A stretch of 64,000 nucleotides of DNA from Arenicellales bacterium (lineage in GTDB: Bacteria; Pseudomonadota; Gammaproteobacteria; Arenicellales; JAHEKD01). The DNA lies in NCBI GenBank assembly GCA_028284225.1, contig JANQSD010000005.1, positions 62,001 through 126,000 of the forward strand, written 5' to 3'. Positions 1 through 8,558 of this stretch are shown here, piece after piece; the stretch's first letter is position 1; each line of letters begins with the position of its first letter. Position numbers and translations under genes: made by a program. The notes below the pieces were generated by a model. The model was not told where the DNA came from. It did not search any database and saw nothing but the letters and a program-made list of their open reading frames with translations.

Positions 1-69
1 ATCAAATAAATGAAAAGTATTAAATTACTTCCTGTTTTTGCAGGCTCAGGTTTCGATTTCGTATTAATA

Positions 70-1272
70 CTATTTTAGCTCTTCACAGGCTGTTCGTATT
101 CTTTGGTAAGCTTTATCAAGCTGCTCATCAGAGGTGGCGAATGACAGACGAAAGTAGGGATCATATTCGAAAGCAGTTCCCGGCACGACAGCAACTTTAT
201 GATGTTCGAGTAAATATTGCACAAAGTCAGTACTGGACTCTAGTTTGTTCCCATCAGGGTTTTTTTTGCCGATGACTCCTGCACAACTCACATAAAGATA
301 AAATGCACCTTCACAGGCTGATACCTCTAATCCCGGTGCTTTGCTTAATTCCGTGACTAATTTGTCTCGTCTTGCCTGATAAATACTGACCTGCTGCCTA
401 ATGTGATGTTGATCACCAGCTAGTGCGGCAACAGCAGCAACCTGACTGATGGCACAAGGATTTCCGGTAGCTTGCGACATGATCTGTCGAATTGCTTTCA
501 TTAATTTTGCAGGCCCACCCGCATAGCCAATACGCCAACCGGTCATGGCATGGGCTTTGGATAGGCCGTTGATTGTAATTGTTCGATTCATCAGTTTTGG
601 CTCAATTTGTGCAATGTTGAAAAATTCACGATCATCGAACAACAGTTTTTCATAGATATCGTCAGCCACTATCCATATGTTTGGGTGTTCCAGCAATACG
701 TCGGCCAGGGCTCGTAGTTCCTGTGCCGTATACACCGCTCCAGTGGGATTAGAAGGAGAATTTAAGATAATCGCTTTAGTTTGCCGGGTGATCGCATGGT
801 CCAGATCCAAGGGCCTGAGTTTAAAATTATTTTTCGCAGATCCCTTAATAAAGACCGGATATGCCTCGCACAATTGCACCATGCCAGGGTGTGAGGGCCA
901 GCATGGTGTGGGTATGATTACTTCATTATCGCGGTCCAGTATTGCCATTAAAGTATGGGCAAGGAGCGGTTTAGCACCGCTATCTACTATGATTTCGTCC
1001 AGCTTGAACTCAAGTTGATTATCATTTTTGAATTTAGCCTGGATGGCTCTTTTTAGTGTTGAAGTGCCGTCTACAGGTGTGTATTTGGTAATACCCTGAT
1101 CAATCGCCTGTTTAGCCTGTTCACAGACATGATCGGCTGTCGCAAAGTCTGGCTCACCTGAGGATAAATCAGCAATATCTTCGCCTTGTTCCTTTAATTC
1201 TGCTGCCAGGGCAAATATTTGGGCGATTTTTGATGGTTTAAACTGATTCAGTCTTTGGCTTAAATCCGGCAA
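70..1272 (-). CDS. Class I/II PLP-dependent aminotransferase (aspartate aminotransferase-like)
   Basis: Four hundred residues, the usual size of fold-type I aminotransferases of the aspartate aminotransferase Ib group. The N-terminus carries the substrate-loop motif LSSGEPDF. The middle has the NSPSNPTG motif, and the PLP lysine lies in NGLSKAHAMTGWRIGYAGG, followed by the C-terminal FRLSFATS arginine motif that binds the substrate carboxylate. The reaction is amino-group transfer between an amino acid and a 2-oxo acid in the cytoplasm. Substrate cannot be read from sequence; aspartate or a related amino acid is most likely. It is transcribed leftward, divergent from the CAP gene, as a single gene. 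The downstream 69 bases hold nothing recognisable. Confidence 0.9.
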   Translation of the reverse strand: MPDLSQRLNQFKPSKIAQIFALAAELKEQGEDIADLSSGEPDFATADHVCEQAKQAIDQGITKYTPVDGTSTLKRAIQAKFKNDNQLEFKLDEIIVDSGAKPLLAHTLMAILDRDNEVIIPTPCWPSHPGMVQLCEAYPVFIKGSAKNNFKLRPLDLDHAITRQTKAIILNSPSNPTGAVYTAQELRALADVLLEHPNIWIVADDIYEKLLFDDREFFNIAQIEPKLMNRTITINGLSKAHAMTGWRIGYAGGPAKLMKAIRQIMSQATGNPCAISQVAAVAALAGDQHHIRQQVSIYQARRDKLVTELSKAPGLEVSACEGAFYLYVSCAGVIGKKNPDGNKLESSTDFVQYLLEHHKVAVVPGTAFEYDPYFRLSFATSDEQLDKAYQRIRTACEELK

Positions 1273-1386
1273 GATACGGGTCTCCGTTTATGGATAGTGC
1301 CAATTATTTAACAATTTTCGCTAAATATCATCAAAAATTCAGTATGCTTTGCTATAACCTAGGGTCTGTCAGCTAAGAGATATGTT

Positions 1387-1872
1387 ATGCACATAATAAG
1401 ACTTATTTGCTTATTTTTTATGTTAATAGCCCAATCGGTCATGGCCGAAACCGCTTTAAATGAATTTCTGAGTCTGCACAATCAAGAACGGGATGCTTTG
1501 GAAGTTCCTGAGCTTGAATGGTCAGATGAATTGCAAGCCAGTGCTCAGCAACTTGTTAATAATGCAGTATTTTTAGACGTATTAGAACGCAGTGACAGTG
1601 GATACGGTCAAAATAGCTGGTCAGGTGAACATAATAGTCTGACATTCGAGGAGATTTTTGCGTTGTGGAGTACGGGCAAAGCTTACTTTCTGGCCGATAA
1701 ACCGGTACCACAAAACTGTAGTGCGGATTGGGAACAGTGTGAAAGTTACAGCCAGATTGTCTGGTCTGAGACGACGCATATCGGTTGTGCAGCCGCAACG
1801 TCAGCAGAAAAAGACTATATTGTTTGCCATTATAGCCCGGCTGGAAACATTCAAGATCAAACCGCATATTAG
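1387..1872 (+). CDS. Secreted CAP-domain (SCP/PR-1-like) protein
   Basis: A 161-residue protein with a clear Sec signal peptide (basic start, hydrophobic core to about residue 20, cleavage after VMA). The rest is one CAP domain: NQERDAL helix, the signature YSQIVWSETTHIGCA, and VCHYSPAGNI near the end. The two signature histidines and glutamates are partly visible (H in TTHIG, E in SGEH). The paired cysteines fit a disulphide-bonded periplasmic or secreted protein. CAP proteins bind lipids or act as proteases in some organisms; bacterial roles are mostly unknown. AAGAGAT upstream is a plausible ribosome site. It is the first gene of a rightward string, ending 19 bases before the MoeB-like TTG start. 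Confidence 0.85.
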   Translation: MHIIRLICLFFMLIAQSVMAETALNEFLSLHNQERDALEVPELEWSDELQASAQQLVNNAVFLDVLERSDSGYGQNSWSGEHNSLTFEEIFALWSTGKAYFLADKPVPQNCSADWEQCESYSQIVWSETTHIGCAAATSAEKDYIVCHYSPAGNIQDQTAY

Positions 1873-1891
1873 GGTCAACGCGGACAACCCA

Positions 1892-2629
1892 TTGGACGAT
1901 CAGCAGTTACTCAGGTTTAATCGGCAAATATTATTGCCACAAATAGATATAGGCGGACAACAAAAGTTGGCGCAATCCAAGGTCACAGTAGTTGGCCTTG
2001 GAGGTTTGGGTTGTCCGGCTGCCATGTATTTAGCAGCTGCAGGTGTGGGTGAGTTAACCTTAATTGATCATGATGTCATTGAACTCACTAATTTGCAGCG
2101 CCAACTCGCCTATACAGAGCAAGATATAGGGCAGCCAAAAGTTAAGGCTATGGCAGGTTTAATTTCCAGGCTTAATCCTGCAAGTCGCGTGACCACTATC
2201 GAACAAAAGTTTGATGCCCAATTAAATGACCTAAAAGTTCTGGCGACAGATGTGTTGATTGATGCCACTGATAATCTGCAATCACGTAAAAGCATTAATC
2301 AATACAGTTTTCAGCATGGTATTCCCTTAGTTTTTGCATCGGCTATACGTATGGAAGGGCAATTGACCGTATTTAACCCAGGTCGGACCGACAGCCCTTG
2401 TTTTGAATGTGTGTTTGGTCATGTTGAACTTAATGAAACATGTAGTGAAAGTGGAATTTTAGGCAGTGTTGTAGGCATTATGGGCCTGATTCAGGCAACG
2501 GAGACAATCAAAATACTGCTGGATATCGGTGAATCTCCGGTAGGGCAGTTGCAGATTTATGATGCTCTGTGCTCACAATGGCAGACGATTAAAATCACTA
2601 AGCGGCCAGATTGTTCGGTTTGTGGTTAA
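1892..2629 (+). CDS. MoeB/ThiF/HesA-family E1-like adenylyltransferase
   Basis: E1-like enzymes adenylate the C-terminal glycine of ubiquitin-like sulfur carriers (MoaD, ThiS) using ATP. The Rossmann motif VVGLGGLGCP, the acidic LIDHD turn, the LQRQ arginine and the ATDNLQSR loop are present. A first zinc pair is seen as CFEC; the second appears as CSVCG at the C-terminus. The ORF track starts at 1658 inside the CAP gene, but homology begins at LDDQQLLRFNRQILLPQIDI, which matches the usual MoeB N-terminus, so I choose TTG at 1892 (245 residues). The conventional catalytic cysteine region reads CSESGILG, as in MoeB. It is followed directly by DUF3095. MoeB versus ThiF cannot be decided. Confidence 0.85.
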   Translation: MDDQQLLRFNRQILLPQIDIGGQQKLAQSKVTVVGLGGLGCPAAMYLAAAGVGELTLIDHDVIELTNLQRQLAYTEQDIGQPKVKAMAGLISRLNPASRVTTIEQKFDAQLNDLKVLATDVLIDATDNLQSRKSINQYSFQHGIPLVFASAIRMEGQLTVFNPGRTDSPCFECVFGHVELNETCSESGILGSVVGIMGLIQATETIKILLDIGESPVGQLQIYDALCSQWQTIKITKRPDCSVCG

Positions 2630-3823
2630 GTGGTGGTAGTCGGGACAGGTGATTTTTATAGCCGGCTGCCCACATTTGACCATTTTAATTCTTTAGCAAG
2701 CATCGATAATTTTACCCCCGCACCAGATGACTGGTGGGTTGTAATTACCGATGTTGTGGGTTCGACTAAAGCGGTAGATCAAGGGCGCTATAAAGAAGTA
2801 AATATGGCCGGTGCCAGTTGCATCACAGCGGTGTTAAATGCAAGTAAAGGTGTCGACATTCCTTTTGTTTTTGGCGGTGACGGTGCCACTATATTGATAC
2901 CGGAGCCGCTTTTGAGCAATGTCAGGACGGCCCTCATCAATACACGGGGATTGGTGCGTAGGGAATTCGGTATTGATCTTCGCATTGGACTGGTTGCCAT
3001 AGATGAATTGCGGCTGGCAAATAAAGATGTGCTGGTCGGCAAATTCGAACTTTCACCTAATAATGCTGTAGCCATGTTTTCCGGTGGAGGAGTAGAGCTT
3101 GCTGATAAGTTGATAAAACAAGATCAAAACTGTGAGCAATATGCTGTTGCAGATGTTGAAAGTGTTGATATGCCTGATCTGAGTGGGCTCTCTTGTCGCT
3201 GGCAACCGTTACAATCACAACATGGTCAAATGACTTGCTTATTAATTCAAGTTCTGGATCAAAATATTAAGCATCGTCATCAAATATTTAGCCAGGTTTT
3301 GAGCGAGCTAAGCCGGATTTTAGGTGAGGACTTACGACCGCCAGCACCGGTTACCGAAAATACTCTGCGTTTTAAGTGGCCCATGCAGGGCTTAAAAATT
3401 GAAGCCAGACTAACTCGTGGTCGTCAATCATTCTTTGGTCGATATGTGTATCTGCTGTATCAAAGTTTCATCCAGTCTGTTCTGGAACGTTTTAATCTAA
3501 AAGCAGGACACTATGATGCACCTCAATATCGCCGGGAAATAAAGACCAATGCCGATTACCGCCGTTTTGATGATGCCTTAAGACTGGTGCTGGATTGCAG
3601 TGAATCACAGCTTCAAGAAATTAGAAGTTATCTGAATAACGCTTATCAGTCCGGCATGATTGCCTATGGAGTGCATTGTACCGAGCAAGCACAAATGACC
3701 TGCCTGGTTTTTTCGCTTGAACACAGCGAACATATTCACTTTGTTGACGGTACCGAAGGAGGATTCTGGGCAGCAGCCCAGCAATATAAAAAACAATTAT
3801 CCCAGAATGTGCAAACCTATTAA
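2630..3823 (+). CDS. DUF3095 family protein (nucleotide-cyclase-like fold)
   Basis: A 397-residue cytoplasmic protein that I recognise as the DUF3095 family. It has DVVGSTKAVDQGRY near residue 42 and VFGGDGAT near residue 82, a spacing reminiscent of class III nucleotidyl cyclase metal- and nucleotide-binding loops. No product is established for the family. The start is a GTG immediately after the TAA of the MoeB-like gene, so translation is probably coupled; another in-frame GTG follows at once. The C-terminal half (RFKWPMQGLKIEARLTRG onward) is the part unique to the family. Cyclase activity is inference only. Confidence 0.75.
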   Translation: MVVVGTGDFYSRLPTFDHFNSLASIDNFTPAPDDWWVVITDVVGSTKAVDQGRYKEVNMAGASCITAVLNASKGVDIPFVFGGDGATILIPEPLLSNVRTALINTRGLVRREFGIDLRIGLVAIDELRLANKDVLVGKFELSPNNAVAMFSGGGVELADKLIKQDQNCEQYAVADVESVDMPDLSGLSCRWQPLQSQHGQMTCLLIQVLDQNIKHRHQIFSQVLSELSRILGEDLRPPAPVTENTLRFKWPMQGLKIEARLTRGRQSFFGRYVYLLYQSFIQSVLERFNLKAGHYDAPQYRREIKTNADYRRFDDALRLVLDCSESQLQEIRSYLNNAYQSGMIAYGVHCTEQAQMTCLVFSLEHSEHIHFVDGTEGGFWAAAQQYKKQLSQNVQTY

Positions 3824-3898
3824 TAACCTGTTGTTTTGTGATTTCAATATCAGCTAGACTGGTTATCAAGTAACTATATCAGGTTCGATCGAAGGCTA

Positions 3899-5062
3899 AT
3901 GGCTCAACAGCGAAGATTTGTTCAGCAGGAATTTGAACAGCGTACACAACGCCTTCAAGCCGCCATGCGCGAGTATAAGCTTGATGCGGTGGTATTAACG
4001 ACTGAGCCACATGTGCGTTATTATTCCGGTTTTTTCACTCAATTTTGGCAAAGCCCTACGCGCCCCTGGTTTCTTGTTATACCACTTGATGGCAAGCCAA
4101 TTGCTGTAATTCCACAAATTGGTGTCAGTGGTATGCAGGATACCTGGTTGGATGATATTCGCAGCTGGGCTGCGCCTGATCCGGATGACGACGGGGTATC
4201 ATTGTTAGCATCAGCTTGTAATGGGTTACCTCAACGTTTCGGACAAATCGGATTCACTTTGGGCCTGCAATCAACACTACGTATGCCGGTTGATGATTTT
4301 AAAACTCTGATCGACAATCTTACGGGTACAGAGATTGTCGATATAGCGTTGTTGATGCATAAGTTGTTGAGCATTAAGTCGGAGCTTGAAATCGAGAAAA
4401 TACGCCATGTCTGTGAAATTACTGCGGACGGATTTAATGCATTGCCGGCATTAATTCAGGCCGGTGAGTCCCAGCGCCAGATCTGTAAAAAACTTCGCAT
4501 TGATTTACTGAACAGGGGTGCAGATGATACACCTTACATGATCGCCGGATCAGGTCCAGGTGGCTATGATTCAATTATTATGGGGCCGACGGATAATATT
4601 GTGACAAACGGTGATGTATTAATCATCGATACGGGTACCGTCATCGATGGTTATTTTAGTGATTTTGATCGCAACTATGGTTTCGGCAAGGTTAATGATA
4701 ATGTCATGCAAGCTTATCGGACTGTATATAATGCTACCGAAGCCGGCTTACAGATAGCCCGGCCCGGTGTCACACTGGCAGTACTTTTTCAGGCCATGTG
4801 GAAGGTGCTCGAAGCCGGTGGAGCACAGCCCAGTGATGTTGGCCGTATGGGCCATGGCTTAGGCATGCAACTGACTGAATGGCCATCAATAACTGCATCG
4901 GACAGCACAGTCATTGAACCCGGCATGGTGCTGACTTTAGAACCGGCTATGAGTTTCGCAGTAGGTAAGCAGATGGTGCATGAGGAAAATATTGCTATCA
5001 CAGAATCGGGCTGTGAATTGTTAAGCAAACGTGCCTGGCCAGAAATGCCGATAATCAACTAG
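3899..5062 (+). CDS. M24 family metallopeptidase (Xaa-Pro dipeptidase/creatinase-like)
   Basis: Pita-bread-fold protein of 387 residues. The N-terminal creatinase-type domain spans about residues 1-150 and the catalytic domain follows. The dinuclear metal ligands are all visible: Asp in IIDTG, Asp in SDFDRNYG, His in MGHGLGMQ, Glu in TLEPAM and Glu in VHEENIAI. It is therefore a plausible active hydrolase, cleaving Xaa-Pro peptides or an amide-containing small molecule such as an osmolyte derivative. It sits nine bases upstream of diaminopropionate ammonia-lyase, which suggests it may release an amino acid that the next enzyme deaminates. Substrate is not determined. Confidence 0.85.
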   Translation: MAQQRRFVQQEFEQRTQRLQAAMREYKLDAVVLTTEPHVRYYSGFFTQFWQSPTRPWFLVIPLDGKPIAVIPQIGVSGMQDTWLDDIRSWAAPDPDDDGVSLLASACNGLPQRFGQIGFTLGLQSTLRMPVDDFKTLIDNLTGTEIVDIALLMHKLLSIKSELEIEKIRHVCEITADGFNALPALIQAGESQRQICKKLRIDLLNRGADDTPYMIAGSGPGGYDSIIMGPTDNIVTNGDVLIIDTGTVIDGYFSDFDRNYGFGKVNDNVMQAYRTVYNATEAGLQIARPGVTLAVLFQAMWKVLEAGGAQPSDVGRMGHGLGMQLTEWPSITASDSTVIEPGMVLTLEPAMSFAVGKQMVHEENIAITESGCELLSKRAWPEMPIIN

Positions 5063-5071
5063 GATATTTAG

Positions 5072-6277
5072 ATGGTGGAATTTGCAAACGTATTTGACAC
5101 AACACAAATAAAACATACAGCTAATCAAAATAGACTACAGCCGTGTGCTTACCCACAACTATTGCAAGAGACTTTGGGTCATTCCAGCATAGATTGTGCC
5201 ATAACTGAAATAACACAATGGCCGAATTATGAACCCACGCCTTTACATGCCTTGCAAGATTTAGCCGCTGCAGTTGGAGTGGGTATGATTCATTACAAAG
5301 ATGAGTCGCATCGGTTCGGTTTAGGCAGCTTCAAAGCGTTGGGAGGTGCTTATTCAGTATTATGTTTGCTGCAACAGCAACTAAGCAAACGTATCAATCA
5401 CCCCGTCAGCTTTGCAGAAATTCGCAGTGGTCAATATGCTGATATTGTCGAAAGCATAACCGTGACGACGGCAACTGATGGTAATCATGGCCGTTCGGTA
5501 GCCTGGGGGGCGCAGCAGTTTGGTTGTCGATGTGTCATTTTTATTCATGCAGAAGTCAGTGAATACCGACAGCAAGCAATGCAGGCCTATGGTGCTGAGG
5601 TCATCCGTATAGAGGGTAACTATGATGAATCTGTTCATCTGGCGGCTCAGTCGGCAGCGGAAAATGGCTGGTTTGTGATCTCCGATACGTCTTATGAAGG
5701 TTATACAGAACCGCCTCGAAATGTCATGTCGGGTTATTGTGTAATGATGAAAGAAGTATTAGACCAGCTTCAGGGGCAACCACCGCTGACCCATGTGTTT
5801 ATTCAAGGGGGTGTTGGCGGCCTAGCGGCAGCCGTAACGGCATATTTATGGCAGCAGTTGGGTCAAGCGATGCCCAAAGTTGTTATTGTCGAACCTGAAC
5901 TGGCTGATTGTTTGTATCAAAGTGCCGTCAATCGAGAGCCGACAATTGTTGAGATACAAGAAGAAACACTTATGGCAGGTTTATCATGTGGTGAAGTGTC
6001 TATGCTGGGCTGGAAAATCCTAGAGCCGGGAGCCAGCGATTTTTTAACCATCAACGAAGATATTGTCGCAGCAAGTATGCAGTTATTAGCACAACGCTCT
6101 GAACCTGTGGTTGCAGGGGAATCTGCCATCGCGGGGTTGGCCGCATTGATCGCATGTTCCAAGCAGAGGCCAATGTTTGAGTTGTTAGAATTAGATGCGT
6201 CCAGTCAGGTTCTGTTGCTCGGCACTGAAGGCGCAACTGACCCGATGATTTATCAACAACTGATTGATTCAGATTAA
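5072..6277 (+). CDS. dpaL: Diaminopropionate ammonia-lyase
   Basis: Fold-type II PLP enzyme that converts 2,3-diaminopropionate to pyruvate and two ammonia. The length of 401 residues fits. The PLP lysine is K88 in RFGLGSFKALGGAY. Other family motifs are TATDGNHGRSVAWGAQ, VISDTSYEGYTEPPR and the glycine-rich QGGVGGLAAAV phosphate loop, and the end has GTEGATDP. The tyrosine/proline-rich SYEGY segment separates this family from threonine dehydratases. It lies in a rightward run with the M24 peptidase upstream and NhaA 75 bases downstream, so the two metabolic genes are probably co-transcribed. Confidence 0.9.
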   Translation: MVEFANVFDTTQIKHTANQNRLQPCAYPQLLQETLGHSSIDCAITEITQWPNYEPTPLHALQDLAAAVGVGMIHYKDESHRFGLGSFKALGGAYSVLCLLQQQLSKRINHPVSFAEIRSGQYADIVESITVTTATDGNHGRSVAWGAQQFGCRCVIFIHAEVSEYRQQAMQAYGAEVIRIEGNYDESVHLAAQSAAENGWFVISDTSYEGYTEPPRNVMSGYCVMMKEVLDQLQGQPPLTHVFIQGGVGGLAAAVTAYLWQQLGQAMPKVVIVEPELADCLYQSAVNREPTIVEIQEETLMAGLSCGEVSMLGWKILEPGASDFLTINEDIVAASMQLLAQRSEPVVAGESAIAGLAALIACSKQRPMFELLELDASSQVLLLGTEGATDPMIYQQLIDSD

Positions 6278-6352
6278 AGCAAAGCGTTTGCCATGTTATT
6301 GAAAAATAATTAGGGTTAAAATCTGGTCTAATGATTAAACGATCATAATTGT

Positions 6353-7540
6353 ATGCAAGACACCAAAAAATCATTTATTAGAGAATTCTTCAAACTTGAA
6401 TCAGCGGGTGGGATTCTGTTAATGTTTACAGCGCTATTGGCTGTAATTTGTGCAAATTCACCACTGAATCAGTATTACGTATTACTGCTTGATACACCTG
6501 TTGAGGTGAGAGTCGGAGCGCTGGAAATTGCTAAGCCGCTGCTGCTTTGGATTAATGACGGTTTGATGGCAATTTTCTTTCTTTTGGTAGGCCTTGAGTT
6601 AAAACGTGAATTAATTGAAGGTGAATTATCCGATAAGCGTAATGTAATTCTTCCTGCTGTTGCTGCAGTAGGTGGCATGGCTGCACCCGCGCTTATTTAT
6701 ACCTATTTCAATATTAACGATCCTGTGGCCATGAAAGGTTGGGCCATCCCGGCCGCCACAGATATTGCTTTTGCACTGGGTATACTGTCCCTGCTAGGCA
6801 GCCGCGTACCGCTTTCGTTAAAAGTTTTTCTGACCTCGGTGGCTATTTTTGATGACTTGGGTGCTATTGTTATTATTGCGATTTTCTATACAGCCAATAT
6901 TTCATTTAAGGCGTTATTGGTTGTGGTTGTTTGTATTGCAGCTTTATATTTTTTAAATCGTCGCAATGAAGACTCCAAGAGCCTTTATTTCCTGATTGGA
7001 GCAATCATGTGGATAGCGATGCTGAAATCAGGTGTTCATGCCACACTGACAGGTGTTATTCTGGGCATGTCGATCCCGCTTTATTCGAACAAGGACAAAA
7101 ATTATTCGCCGCTTAAATCCTTGGAGCACGATCTACACAAATTAGTGGCGTTTTTCGTGTTGCCTGTATTTGCTTTTGCCAATGCAGGGCTTAATTTATC
7201 AGGCATCAGTCTCGAACAGGTGCTGCACCCCGTGCCGGTCGGTATTGCTCTGGGTTTATTTTTGGGCAAACAAATCGGTGTATTTGGCTTGTGCTGGGTT
7301 GCAGTAAAACTCAGGTTTGTCAGTTTGCCCAAAGATATGAACTGGTTATCGCTTTATGGCACATCATTATTATGCGGAATCGGATTCACCATGAGTTTGT
7401 TTATAGGTTCACTTGCCTTTGGGCAGACAAATGTCAATCTGCTTTTCGATGAACGTTTGGGTATTATCGTTGGTTCACTTATTTCCGGATTTATGGGTTA
7501 TATGGTGTTACGTTTCTCGATAAAATCGACAAATCAATAA
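6353..7540 (+). CDS. nhaA: Na+/H+ antiporter NhaA
   Basis: Inner-membrane sodium/proton antiporter of 395 residues, matching the family length. About twelve hydrophobic segments can be read. The ion-binding aspartate pair lies in the motif SVAIFDDLGAIVIIAIFYT, and the discontinuous-helix motif AATDIAFALGILSLLG is intact. The N-terminal FFKLESAGGILL amphipathic helix and GLMAIFFLLVGLELKRE are also typical. It maintains Na+ and pH homeostasis, as expected of a saline-water organism. Its classical activator NhaR is present but about 25 kb away, not adjacent. Confidence 0.95.
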   Translation: MQDTKKSFIREFFKLESAGGILLMFTALLAVICANSPLNQYYVLLLDTPVEVRVGALEIAKPLLLWINDGLMAIFFLLVGLELKRELIEGELSDKRNVILPAVAAVGGMAAPALIYTYFNINDPVAMKGWAIPAATDIAFALGILSLLGSRVPLSLKVFLTSVAIFDDLGAIVIIAIFYTANISFKALLVVVVCIAALYFLNRRNEDSKSLYFLIGAIMWIAMLKSGVHATLTGVILGMSIPLYSNKDKNYSPLKSLEHDLHKLVAFFVLPVFAFANAGLNLSGISLEQVLHPVPVGIALGLFLGKQIGVFGLCWVAVKLRFVSLPKDMNWLSLYGTSLLCGIGFTMSLFIGSLAFGQTNVNLLFDERLGIIVGSLISGFMGYMVLRFSIKSTNQ

Positions 7541-7571
7541 CTTAAAGTATAAGGTTCACAGTTAACCCTGC

Positions 7572-8558
7572 TTATCTATTGCCAATATTGATATCACCAA
7601 TGGCGTTTGAGATTAAATCTTCAAAAGTCACTATGCCGATGGTTTTTCTATCGTTGTCTGCAACCAGCATCATACGATCCTTGCGATCAAGGATGTAAGG
7701 TAATACCTGTTCCAACGTTTGATCTTGTTTAATATAAAGCGCTGGGCGTGTAATCATTTCTATTGATTGGTCTGCAAAACCGGGTTCCAGTAGCACTCTA
7801 TTAGTGATTGTGGCGATACCAATTAATTTCTCCTTGCTGCTTTCATAGACGGGGAAACGTCGATGTCCGGTTTCAAGTGTTTGTTTAATCAGATCACGTA
7901 TTGAAGCTTGTTTATTGAAAGCGATCAATTCAGATGTTGGTATCATTATTTCACTGACCTTTGTGTCAGAGAATTTTAATACCTGACGAAGTTGGCCTTG
8001 ATTCAAACTACCAAGAGAACCGCTTTGTTCAGCCAGTTGAACAACGGCGGATAATTGATCACGTGATACAAACAAGCCCTGTTCAGGTTTTCCTCCTGCA
8101 AGACGTGCAGCCCAGCTTGCGATGCGTGAAAATACAAAAATGATTGGCCAGAGAAGTTTGGAAATTAGCCACAGCGGATAGATCAATATCGGCGTGAGTA
8201 CATCCGATTTTTCCTGAAAAATACTTTTAGGAACAATTTCACCTAAAATTAAAAACAGGGGTGTAAATAGGATAAATGCCCATAAGTCACCTTGCTTACC
8301 GAGTAATTGCACCATCATCAAGGTACCGATAGTGGTTAAGGCGATAGTAGTAATATTGGTGCCGATCAAGGTGGTGCTTAATAATTCATCAGGCCGTTCA
8401 AAGGCTTTTAATACTAATTTGGCACCCTTGTGGCCGCTCTTAGCTAATTTTTTCAGTCTGATTTTATCGGCATTAACCAGAGCAATTTCAGAGCCGGAAA
8501 ATAGTCCCTTTAGGATTAACAGGATGATCATCAAGGGGATGCCAACTAGCAGGCTCAT
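7572..8558 (-). CDS. CNNM/CorC-type transporter, DUF21 plus CBS pair (short form)
   Basis: Membrane protein of 328 residues. The N-terminal DUF21 transmembrane domain has about four helices (KGLFSGSEIALVNADKIRLKKL, the family motif FSxSExAL) and a re-entrant GEIVPKS motif. A cytoplasmic pair of CBS domains follows (IMIPTSELIAFN, GHRRFPVYESS, VTFEDLI). It ends after the second CBS, lacking the C-terminal CorC_HlyC domain of its paralogue. The family handles Mg2+/Co2+ or other cations. The start overlaps the stop of the upstream paralogue by four bases (ATGA), so the pair is translationally coupled and likely forms a heteromer. Confidence 0.85.
   Translation of the reverse strand: MSLLVGIPLMIILLILKGLFSGSEIALVNADKIRLKKLAKSGHKGAKLVLKAFERPDELLSTTLIGTNITTIALTTIGTLMMVQLLGKQGDLWAFILFTPLFLILGEIVPKSIFQEKSDVLTPILIYPLWLISKLLWPIIFVFSRIASWAARLAGGKPEQGLFVSRDQLSAVVQLAEQSGSLGSLNQGQLRQVLKFSDTKVSEIMIPTSELIAFNKQASIRDLIKQTLETGHRRFPVYESSKEKLIGIATITNRVLLEPGFADQSIEMITRPALYIKQDQTLEQVLPYILDRKDRMMLVADNDRKTIGIVTFEDLISNAIGDINIGNR

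Noticed and set aside
677-1018. Plus-strand ORF (113 aa) opposite the aminotransferase
   Set aside because: It is antisense to a well-supported gene and has no recognisable motif.
1658-1891. ORF-track start of the MoeB-like gene at 1658
   Set aside because: The extension lies inside the CAP gene in another frame and has no MoeB homology; the TTG at 1892 fits the family start.
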